Shown here one piece after another: positions 21,178-28,914 of a stretch of 64,000 bases of DNA (positions are counted from its first letter, which is position 1; each line of letters begins with the position of its first letter). The notes under the pieces are model-generated. The model had not been told where the DNA came from. It searched no databases and saw nothing but the letters and a program-made list of their open reading frames with translations. Source of the stretch: Symsagittifera roscoffensis. Taxonomy: Eukaryota > Xenacoelomorpha > Acoela > Convolutidae. Location of the stretch: positions 14,794,864-14,858,863 of the forward strand of contig NC_087071.1 of the NCBI RefSeq assembly GCF_963678635.1, read 5' to 3'. The position numbers were made by a program, and so were the translations under genes.

Positions 21178-21386
21178 GCATCTTTTCGACTCCTCTCCGT
21201 CGTATAAGGGTAATCCGTACGTTCCTGGATTAAACAGAGTAATCAGATCTTACGAAGCTCAGACGAACCAGGAAAAGCTGACAAGACGCGCTGTTCGGTT
21301 TTCTGCATTCTTAAAAGCAAAAGGCAGCAGAAGCCTGCATGGCTCAACCGCAGGCTCATTAATCTCCAAACTGATTAGGGACAATT
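21178..21386 (+). CDS. Host exon, 5' part, interrupted by the 17-kb element
   Basis: The exon opens after AG at 21176-21177 and is open for 69 codons, beginning HLFDSSPSYKGNPYVPGLNR and ending LISKLIRDN at the LTR border. Removing the element with one copy of the AATT duplication carries the same frame on into 38381 (...RDN|SSTTRIINDD...). The protein is basic, rich in Ser/Arg/Lys and unrecognised. The in-frame continuation on both sides of a 17-kb insertion supports a real coding exon disrupted by the element. Confidence 0.6.
21383..21386. other. Target site duplication AATT (left)
   Basis: AATT precedes the left LTR end; the identical 4 bases follow the right LTR at 38377-38380. Four-base duplications are usual for Ty3/gypsy integrases. 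Confidence 0.8.
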
Positions 21387-21798
21387 TGAGTTAGGTCCGA
21401 TGTTGTGGTTAACTCATAGAGTAATTTCGGATAGGGTACACCGTCTGCTCGTCACGCTATCTTATTTTCGGCCGGATAGATTCGAGCAACTTCTTAGTCT
21501 AATACCGATCCTAATCTTACTCTTATACTATCTAGTCTCAGGTTGTTTAACTAGTCTCTGCTAGGCTCAATAGATCTAGGGTATACTGGTTTATTGCGGC
21601 TGCTGAAGTCTTCTTGGAGAGTCAACTAATTTCTAAGTTAAATTCAAATCTCTCTGGTGCTGAAATTACAAGTAATTTCAGCACTTACAAATAAGTGGGT
21701 TGTTAGTTAGATGGATCATGATTGGTTTATATTAAATACTTTACAGTGGTAAAATATCTAATTTATCCAATCATAAAATGTAGTTTAGATCAGGTTCC
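21387..21798 (-). repeat. 3' LTR of copy 2
   Basis: 412 bp, nearly identical to 37967-38376; differences are about five substitutions plus a clustered change (GGTCCGATGTTG against TAACCGATG) at the outer edge. The palindrome is at 21657-21684. On the internal side the element strand reads AAACCCGGATGGG before the LTR, a poor polypurine tract candidate. Confidence 0.95.
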
Positions 21799-21823
21799 AC
21801 CCATCCGGGTTTTACAGAGTTTT

Positions 21824-22315
21824 TTAGAATAGTCTTTTTGCACTTCGAAGGATGGATGATGGACGTTGGTATTTGGCGAACATCATATTTCTTCTGGGTT
21901 CTCTTGTTAGAGAAGTTCCAGGTCCAATCTTTGTATCTTTAAATGACAACGACTGGTTTTTCGCAACAAACTCAAATCTGGTTTCAGAATGGTTGGCTAT
22001 GACAGGTTTTTCTGTTTCATGTAGAGAACTTCTTTTGTGTTTGACCTTGTCTGGGAATGGCGTGGAGATTGTGCGTGGAGGGGATGCCTGGTTACTCGGA
22101 TCTGTACGTATACTTGAACATCGAGGTGGTCATTGGTCTAGTTCAATGAAGTCCTTTTCTGCGAAGTCAAGTCGTACTCTAAATCCTTTGAGTTGTGATT
22201 GTGAGCGGCATATTGATTGTGGTTGGCCATTCTTTTTCGAGTGTAGTGGGGTCATTTTGTCTTTGGATGTTCGTCTTTGGTGTTGTATGCTGATCTGTAT
22301 ATTGCATAGTATAAT
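21824..22315 (-). pseudogene. 3'-terminal frame before the LTR
   Basis: A frame of 164 codons (including the terminal stop) is open apart from one TGA (22130-22132): IILCNIQISIQHQRRTSKDK ... LDFAEKDFIELDQ-TGA-PPRCSSIRTD ... SETRFEFVAKNQSLSFKDTK ... TREPRRNMMFAKYQRPSSIL, ending 26 bases before the LTR. Polar and basic. The plus-strand ORF at 21852-22328 is its antisense; either could be the shadow, but element polarity favours the minus strand. Could be an Env tail exon or an accessory gene. Confidence 0.4.
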
Positions 22316-22329
22316 TTACATTTTATAAA

Positions 22330-23314
22330 ACTTTTATTAGTTTGGTGTTTTAATTATGATTTTGGTTAGTTGTTTTCACAAAAGCTTTTTGTTTTAGTTC
22401 GGTTATTTTGAAGAGTTACTCACCCTTGAGTACCTCTTATTAAAAATAGGAGTGTGGTCACAAGGCGAGGATGTAGCGCGGTGGGTTAGGCCGGCTATAG
22501 AGTATGCTCAGGACGTCCTCTTCTGGTGGGTTAGGCCAGGAGTGGGAGTATGATTTCGTGCGGTTTCTGTGAGAGGTCCTGTTATGTGATAACGTTTTAT
22601 GTTGGGTTTATTGTGGTTTTTCTTATGTTTCGTTGGCTGTGTCCTTTTTTCAAAAATCAAACTGATTTTTGGTATGGGTTTGTCTTTCGAGTTTTTTGTG
22701 TTTTATTATTTCTTTCTTAGACTTTATAATAGTCTTCAAAAGAATAAATTATCCAGTTTTAAACTGGGTTAATCCGGTTTGGGTACCGTTGGTTTCCTTT
22801 TCTTAGTCATGCTGTTATTCTATGATTTGTGGTGTTTAGTAAGCTGCGTTGGTTAGTTTTGTTTAGTATATAATTCCTTTCCAACCGGGTTAAAGGAAAG
22901 TTTAAAACGTGTTATCATGTGTTAGAGTTGTTGAGTGTGAAAGCTTAAAACTGAAATTCATTATTTTAAACAATTCTTCGTGGGCGAGCTGTGCGAGTGT
23001 GGATAGAATTTTTGTGCGAATGAATCGGAAATATCAAAAGGTTAGTACTGCATTTTAGTTTTATCAATTTACTACATAGAATTTCAATTTTACTGCTTGT
23101 TTTTGGGAAAAATTAAGTTACAAATTTTCATCATTATTATATTTACTGCTTGTGGGGAAACAATTTATAAATTAAATTACTGCATTGGTATAAATTTTAT
23201 TTAATTTGTTTGGCGCAAAATATTAATAGAGGTTTAAACAATTTGAAGAAGTTTTCTATTTTTTATTTTTCTTTTGTGTATTTTGCAGATGATCGTTGGA
23301 TGAAGACTAAAATT
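22330..23314 (-). other. Element 3' region without clear coding
   Basis: Contains a repeated GGTGGGTTAGGCC (22480 and 22532) and another branch/acceptor-like set on the element strand (TACTAACC near 23045). No shared frame is visible. Confidence 0.35.
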
Positions 23315-23393
23315 CTAAATAAGACATGGATAAAGAATGGTTAGTTTTTTATTTCGAATTTAATAGTTAATAATATGTATAAATCATACTTAC
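23315..23393 (-). other. Candidate 79-bp intron at the end of env
   Basis: On the element strand: donor AACAG|GTAAGT at 23393, branch-like ACTAACC, pyrimidine-rich TTCTTTATCCATGTCTTATT and acceptor TTTAG at 23315. All four elements of a canonical short intron are present. Splicing here would join env to downstream sequence and could add a different C-terminus. Confidence 0.4.
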
Positions 23394-23396
23394 CTG

Positions 23397-24605
23397 TTAA
23401 TCGTCGGGGAAAAAACCGTGGGGGAAGATGTCGTGGATGAGGTCGGAAGTTGTTAGTAGTTTTGCTAGTATGCGGATGATGTTTTTAGTTTGAAGCAGTG
23501 GCCAAAGCAATTGAAGTGCTTTAATGGTGTTTAGTTCTTCAGTGCCAACTGTAAACTCATAAGGTGTGTTTTGGATGAGCGTAAGTTTTGGTCAACTGAT
23601 TGTCTTTGTATAGTGTCCATTTGTGTTAATATTCTTGGAATTGTTGTGTTCTAATGTGATGTTGGATATCGGATTTTGAATATATTCCAATTGATTGTAA
23701 GTCAATATTTGGGTTTCGAGCGATAGCTCTCATGCTTTCTGGTGAAAGTTTTTGAATGATTGCAATAATGTGGGATATGGGGTAAGAAGGTAATATTTAT
23801 GTTCATCAGGGTTTAGTTGTACTATATTGTGGCTATTTTCTGATCCACAAGGGACTGCGGTATCCCAGAAATAGGTTCTTCTTGAAAGTGTGTCAACGAA
23901 ATGTACTTTATTCTTATAAAAGATAGGGATTCTTTTATAGCATCGTTTATCTTCAAAAACATATAGTGGTGATACTTTTTTGGTACAGGTATAAAACCAT
24001 AAAACGTTTCCTTCGTAATCTAAAAAATTTGATCTATTTCCTGATAGTAAATATCCTGCGTAGGGTATTTTTAATACTGCTAGTGCAAGTGATTGTAAGA
24101 TTTGTGTTCTTTCTAATTCGCATAGTTGGTGAAGTGTTTCTAATTCGGAGAGTGACATTTCTTGAAAAACGCGGCTAATCGTCTAATCTAATTTCATATA
24201 TAGGTGAATATCATAGTGGATGTTACCAAAATATGTATTATTCATTAGTGATAGTTCTTGCAAACGTGTGCTTTTAGTGTCATGGGGTTTTAGATGTCCA
24301 CCAGGTTGACCGTTACTTTTTTGGTGTTCCTTCGTTGATAGGATGACTTGTGGCGTATGGGTCAATTTTTATTTTTCCAGTGGTCATGTCAAATCCTTTA
24401 TCGTATTCAACTAATATTTCGGAGTATTGTGTTTTGTGAAGTGCGTTTCTGTATTTACATGCAAGTTCTGTTTCTTGATATATTTGAAAACGTGTCAATT
24501 TATTTTCTATATTGTGTGTGTTCCTAAAATTTTAACTTCGTTTTCGGGGTGGATTTACTTGTTCATATGGAATTGATTGTATAAAATATTTTTTGTGAAA
24601 TTTTA
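23397..24605 (-). pseudogene. env: Env-like glycoprotein, central and C-terminal parts, broken
   Basis: Env continues in alternating frames: 24313-24498 (RFQIYQETELACKYRNALHK), 24183-24365 in another frame, and 23730-24158 (LSELETLHQLCELERTQILQ; AGYLLSGNRSNFL; LWFYTCTKKVSPLYVFED; CYKRIPIFYKNKVHFVD). The CELERTQIL, GNRSxFL and YxRIPI strings are those that recall chuvirus-type glycoproteins. After a stop at 23730 the same reading continues into a hydrophobic stretch (LLWPLLQTKNIIRILAKLL) near 23470, possibly near the membrane end. At least four frame breaks or stops, so this env is non-functional. Confidence 0.6.
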
Positions 24606-25478
24606 TCATACGAGCGTGTATTTTTGCTTTTTTTGAAATGTTGTAGATGTATCATCGGGGAAACAAAAACTTGTTGCTTGTATTCGTGTTGTAGGGTCAC
24701 AATCACCTTGATCGTTTTTACAAGGTAATCTAATTCCTTGATAGATCATTGTGTTGTCTGATAAATCGCGTGTGAGTTGTATTTTTTCGAGTTGTATTTT
24801 CCAATCGAAAAACATGATTTCTTGATATCCTTTATTTTTTGTGTCTGCTTTGCAGTTTGATGGGTTATTTATGCCAATATGTGGTATCCAGTGTTTATCG
24901 TGTATGTCATAAGTTAATCTTCCGTGTGCGCCATTACATGGGTAATTTTCATCTAAGTTTATATGTCCTTGATATCTTTCAAGTTCTGCTTGATGTACAG
25001 AGTCTGAAAAAACTTGGAAATATACTAATTTTCTATCTGAGTTTTTATTTCTTGTGATATTTAGTCTAAGTAACTCGTTTTTACAATCTTCGGGATGTAG
25101 ATGTAAAAGTCGTTCGATATTACTCTGGTAGAATGATTCGTGGTCAAGTCGGTTTTTATTTCCATTGGAAACTTGTGAACAATGTACTTTCTTTTCAGAA
25201 AATGTTGCTGTGAATTTATATCCTATAACTGTTGTTGCTCGGGCTTTTGAATAAAGTGTTGCTATTACATTTGTAGTTTCTATAGCTTGTGGTTCTGTTT
25301 CGCATTGTGATACTTGATTTATTGCATATTTGTGTAGTGTTTTTTGTTCGTTTTCTTCACAATCATAATGTGTTACTAATAAATCTTGGGGTCCTGTGCG
25401 GGAAGAAGGGTTTATGTTTTGATTGGAGATTACTAGAAAAAGGAGTTGGAGAAAAATTGATATTTTTAGAATATACAT
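24606..25478 (-). CDS. env: Env-like glycoprotein, N-terminal part
   Basis: 290 codons starting with a clear signal peptide (MYILKISIFLQLLFLVISNQ). The ectodomain is Cys-rich (YDCEENEQ, VSQCETEP, VHCSQVS, EDCKNE, YPCNGAHG, SNCKAD, LPCKND) with N-glycosylation sites such as NIT. Together with the block at 23730-24158 it resembles, from my knowledge of the family, the glycoproteins of chuviruses (Jingchuvirales), which are known to have been captured as env by some LTR retroelements. That identification is an inference from motif layout. The frame ends at 24606 at an indel. Confidence 0.65.
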   Translation of the reverse strand: MYILKISIFLQLLFLVISNQNINPSSRTGPQDLLVTHYDCEENEQKTLHKYAINQVSQCETEPQAIETTNVIATLYSKARATTVIGYKFTATFSEKKVHCSQVSNGNKNRLDHESFYQSNIERLLHLHPEDCKNELLRLNITRNKNSDRKLVYFQVFSDSVHQAELERYQGHINLDENYPCNGAHGRLTYDIHDKHWIPHIGINNPSNCKADTKNKGYQEIMFFDWKIQLEKIQLTRDLSDNTMIYQGIRLPCKNDQGDCDPTTRIQATSFCFPDDTSTTFQKKQKYTLV

Positions 25479-26155
25479 GTGTACAATAATCCTGAGTATG
25501 GGTTATAAAATGTGATGTAACCAATTGTCTTTTTGGTATATCTGTCGTATTTATATATTACTTCAGTTGTTATAAATGGTGGTGGTAGTGATTGAGCTGT
25601 TATGTTTGGTGGGTTTAATGGGTAGGGATGTTGAGTAATGTTGTTTAATTTAACTGTGATTTCAAATTTTAATTGTAGACTATTTTGTTGGAGTATTTGG
25701 ATGTTGTGATCACGAATGTCTTCGTGGATGTCTTGTCGATATTGTAGTCTATTGAGTGCCCAGTTGTGGAGTCGGTTACTTTCTAGGTGTTGTCCAAATA
25801 ATGGTGGAGGTGCTGTGAATGTATTCCGATCTAGTCTTAAGGGAATATTTGTTGATGATTGTTCGCGATATCTAGCGTCGAGGTTATTTGGAAAATTTAA
25901 GTTAAAAGGTGTCGGTGAAATCTGGCTGATTGATTGTGTTGATGGTAGTGATAATGTTTCTGGTAGTGATGAGGATGTTGTTGTATTCGTAGAAATATCT
26001 ATTGGGTCATTGATTAAATTTGGTTCACCTTGTGTGAATGAATGTGTTGTCCAATATGGTAGTCGTGATGTTTGGTTTGGGGGGTTAAAGGGATTTTCAC
26101 GTATTTGTTCAGATGTTGGTGTTGAACCTAAGTAATCTGAGGGTGGCTTGAGGTG
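25466..26155 (-). CDS. P/S/N-rich accessory frame, C-terminal half, overlapping env start
   Basis: 229 codons without a stop but without an ATG, so simple ORF finders miss it. It begins after a TAG at 26156 with HLKPPSDYLGSTPTSEQIRE, has a Ser/Thr/Pro/Asn-rich middle, then a better-structured end: LDARYREQSSTNIPLRLDRN, WALNRLQYRQDIHEDIRDHN, VIYKYDRYTKKTIGYITFYN, and stops at 25466 inside the env signal peptide region in another frame. It is not Gag, Pol or the canonical Env. It could be a phosphoprotein- or matrix-like gene acquired together with the glycoprotein, or a distinct accessory gene; no family recognised. Confidence 0.5.
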   Translation of the reverse strand, partial: HLKPPSDYLGSTPTSEQIRENPFNPPNQTSRLPYWTTHSFTQGEPNLINDPIDISTNTTTSSSLPETLSLPSTQSISQISPTPFNLNFPNNLDARYREQSSTNIPLRLDRNTFTAPPPLFGQHLESNRLHNWALNRLQYRQDIHEDIRDHNIQILQQNSLQLKFEITVKLNNITQHPYPLNPPNITAQSLPPPFITTEVIYKYDRYTKKTIGYITFYNPYSGLLYTCIF

Positions 26156-26159
26156 CTAC

Positions 26160-26525
26160 GTTGTGAAAGAAGGGTAGGGGTTTCTGGTAATATACCGATG
26201 GGGTTTTCTGGAGTACTTTGTGATGGGGATTGAGGTATATCAAAATGAACTCGGGGAGTTTGAGAATTTCTGTTTCGTCGAGGATGTATAATTTGTCTAT
26301 TTATTTCTGCTGTATTTTGGTTTTGACTAAGATTGCGTATTCTACTTAATTCTTGTGGTAGTGTTGGGTATAGGTTGTATGTTGGTTCACTTAGAGGTGC
26401 TTGTCGTTGAACTGGTTCTAGTGGTTCAGATAATCGAGCGTGTCGTTCTTCAAAGGTATATGGGTTATCTTGAAAGGAAATTCGTGTAGATGTTTGGGGT
26501 TTTTGGGTAGTTGAAGGTGTTGTTG
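26160..26525 (-). pseudogene. P/Q/S-rich accessory frame, N-terminal half
   Basis: This stop-free stretch reads TPSTTQKPQTSTRISFQDNP ... FEERHARLSEPLEPVQRQAP ... RVHFDIPQSPSQSTPENPIG ... LLSQRSTSSHPQIT-stop. It is joined by a frameshift near 26155 to the next entry. No ATG is present. Low-complexity, proline-rich, probably disordered. Confidence 0.45.
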
Positions 26526-26605
26526 GTTATCTTGGGATGATGTCGGTGAAGACTGACTTTGTGACTGTTGGTTAGCAATTTTTGATAGTTTTTTGGTCTA
26601 TTCTT

Positions 26606-26794
26606 TTAGTGAAAAAATTTATGTTTATTATAGTATTCTTCTAGAAAAAGAATTAGGAGGATTGTTGCTAGGACGAATGTGATGATTGCTTTCTTTATAC
26701 ATTTGCATATTGTCAAGATGAGGGATGATAGAAATGTTAGAAAAATTACAAATAGTAAAAAAATGTCTGTTCTACTAAAAATGGTTCGTATCAT
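26606..26794 (-). CDS. Small hydrophobic ORF (candidate membrane protein) 2
   Basis: 62 codons, two hydrophobic stretches (IFLLFVIFLTFLSSLILTI; AIITFVLATILLILFL) separated by CKCIKKA. The ATG lies in the ATGA overlap with the upstream ORF, an arrangement typical of coupled small genes. Possible viroporin-like or accessory membrane protein; evidence is only hydropathy and spacing. Confidence 0.35.
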   Translation of the reverse strand: MIRTIFSRTDIFLLFVIFLTFLSSLILTICKCIKKAIITFVLATILLILFLEEYYNKHKFFH

Positions 26795-27021
26795 TTAGAT
26801 AATTTTTGTGAATCGTACCTGTGGATATAGTCAAGAGCTTTTGAAAGCTGGAGGTATAGTTCAAATATGGAATAGAAAATTAAAAAAATATTGCAAAAAA
26901 TGATTAAAATTATTACAAAAGATTCAAAGGTATCAAAAAGAAATATGATTAAAAGTTTAAATATCGTAAAAAATTGTTTGAGATTGGTGAGAATTATGTT
27001 GACTGATTGAGAGAAAAGCAT
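26791..27021 (-). CDS. Small hydrophobic ORF (candidate membrane protein) 1
   Basis: 76 codons with a long hydrophobic run (FKLLIIFLFDTFESFVIILI onward), one or two predicted membrane segments and a polar C-terminus DYIHRYDSQKLSK. Its stop overlaps the start of the next small ORF by 4 bases (ATGA). AT-rich DNA readily gives such frames, so function is uncertain; the sister copy lacks this region in the window. Confidence 0.35.
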   Translation of the reverse strand: MLFSQSVNIILTNLKQFFTIFKLLIIFLFDTFESFVIILIIFCNIFLIFYSIFELYLQLSKALDYIHRYDSQKLSK

Positions 27022-27615
27022 TTAAGAAATGACTTCTCAATCGAATATTTTTTGTTGTTTGAGGCAATTTTCAAGTGTGGTCAAATTATTTATTGGTTTT
27101 TTGACAAATGTGGGTTGAATTTTGTGAAAAATTGTTGGGGCAATTTTTATGGTGATCGGGAGGTCTTCTTCTTCTTTATTTTTATTTGTCAAATGATCCG
27201 GGGTATTTTGAGATTTTTATACTTTAGGCTTATTAAAATGGTCGTTCTTTTACTTTAGGCTAAGTTAACAGATTTGTTTTGGGGGGTATTTGAGGTCTAA
27301 GTTGGGGAAATATTGTTGATCTTTGGGTTATTAGATAAGGGAGGGTTATGATATTATGGTGGTGTTTATTTTAGTTGTCAAATTGGAGTGGTTTGCTTAT
27401 TTTTGACCTGGAGGTCGCAAAGTTATAGTTATAGATATGCCTGGAGTTTTATATCGTTCGTCTAGTTGATCTGTGTTAAAGTTAGAGAAGGTGACGGATT
27501 GGATGAATCCTATTGGCTATTTATGAACTAGAATCGCTGCGTGTTTGTCAGCATGTTATTTTGAAAATTGAAAATTCAAAATGTTTCAGAGGTGCAAAGA
27601 TTATTAAATATAAAA
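27022..27615 (-). other. Stretch between pol and the membrane ORFs
   Basis: I see no conserved frame. On the element strand it is A-rich; a subgenomic splice acceptor for the downstream genes would be expected around here, but I cannot pick one with confidence. Confidence 0.35.
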
Positions 27616-28914
27616 TTAAAACTGTTTTTGAAATTCGACTTTTTTTAATATTTTAGATTGTGGAATGAATATTTTATAGTTTTTACGTGGTTGATTTCTA
27701 AGTCGTGATGACTCTCTATGTTCTGATTTGTCGAATTGCTCTTGGAGTATTACTTTTTCTATCATTTTTCTGTTTTTTCTTTCTTTTTGAGATGTATTTT
27801 GATCCAGCTTTTTTGTAATGTTTTTTGTTGTAGTTAATTTTGTATTTTGGTTTTCGAGGTGAATGTCATTTTGTTCCTTTGTTGTGTTTTTCATATGTAG
27901 GTTATTTTGAATAACTTTTAATCCTGTAAAAGAATATAATTGAGTTAGTTCGCGTAGTGCGTATTCTTTTGGGTAATAAGGTAATAGGTTATTTCGATGT
28001 TGAACAATTTCTTTTTGTTCTGAGTCGGTGATTTTATATGTGACATCAGTGGGTTTTGCAATTATTTGGTATGGTCCTTTACGAAGGGGTTGTAATTTTT
28101 TAGAAATTCCTTTTTGAGTTTTGAAATTGGGTTTTAAAATAAATGTTCCAATTTTTAAATCGGAGGCTGGTGTAAAGCGTGAATTTATTTGTTCATTAAT
28201 GTTTTGCCTTTGTAACAACTTTTTTGTTACTTTTTGGTAAATTTCATTGTGTTTTTTATCTCTGTTTAAAATCCATTCGGTGTGTGTACCGGAGGCTAAT
28301 TTAAGAATTTGTGGGTGATGAAAATGATCTTCATCGTGTGTGTGTAAAGGTAGATTATAACGAATTGAATCTTTATTCGGTTGACAATAGCCTTGTGCAT
28401 TTTTATGTGAGTTTGCTGTAAACATAATGGGTTTGCGTGGCTTTTGAATAAAAACCATTTCATATGGTGACATTCCTAGAGTTGTCGTGATTTGTGAATT
28501 ATATGCTAAGGGAAATAGTTTTACATCTGCTGACCATTCGGTGTATCTTGTATCATTTCCATTGATGATACATCTAAGATATTCTTGTAGTGAACGGTTC
28601 ATACCTTCGACTAGGCCGTTTGTCCAAGGTGCGTGAGATGTACGTGGTTTGTGTTTGATGTTATATAAATGACATAGTGTGATGATTTCATTATTTATGA
28701 ATTCTGTACCGTTGTCTGTAACTAAAATTTCTGGTAGTCCGAATTTGGCTATCCAGTGTTCATAAAGTGTTGTGTAAGCATAATAAGCGTTACAATGTGG
28801 TACTGGGTTAAAAGCTACATAATGTGTAAATGCGTCAACAATTACCATAATGTAGGAGTTTCCTTCGGATGAGGGTGAAATTGGTCCCAAATTTGGAGGG
28901 AGATTTTGTATCAA
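27616..28914 (-). CDS. pol: Integrase catalytic core and C-terminal domain, copy 2
   Basis: 432 codons, overlapping the preceding frame by 80 bases after a small indel near 28890. Core motifs: GNSYIMVIVDAFTHYVAF, VTDNGTEFINNE (second Asp) and TNGLVEGMNRSLQEYL (catalytic Glu). The C-terminal KGPYQIIAKPTDVTYKI is a GPY/F module. The last ~100 residues are Lys/Asn/Gln-rich and may be a nuclear-targeting tail. It inserts element DNA with a 4-bp stagger, as the AATT duplication shows. Confidence 0.92.
   Translation of the reverse strand: MIQNLPPNLGPISPSSEGNSYIMVIVDAFTHYVAFNPVPHCNAYYAYTTLYEHWIAKFGLPEILVTDNGTEFINNEIITLCHLYNIKHKPRTSHAPWTNGLVEGMNRSLQEYLRCIINGNDTRYTEWSADVKLFPLAYNSQITTTLGMSPYEMVFIQKPRKPIMFTANSHKNAQGYCQPNKDSIRYNLPLHTHDEDHFHHPQILKLASGTHTEWILNRDKKHNEIYQKVTKKLLQRQNINEQINSRFTPASDLKIGTFILKPNFKTQKGISKKLQPLRKGPYQIIAKPTDVTYKITDSEQKEIVQHRNNLLPYYPKEYALRELTQLYSFTGLKVIQNNLHMKNTTKEQNDIHLENQNTKLTTTKNITKKLDQNTSQKERKNRKMIEKVILQEQFDKSEHRESSRLRNQPRKNYKIFIPQSKILKKVEFQKQF

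Noticed and set aside
21852..22328. Plus-strand 158-codon ORF with ATG
   Set aside because: Lies inside the minus-strand element between env and its 3' LTR; no domain recognised. Kept only as the antisense of the 21824-22315 frame.
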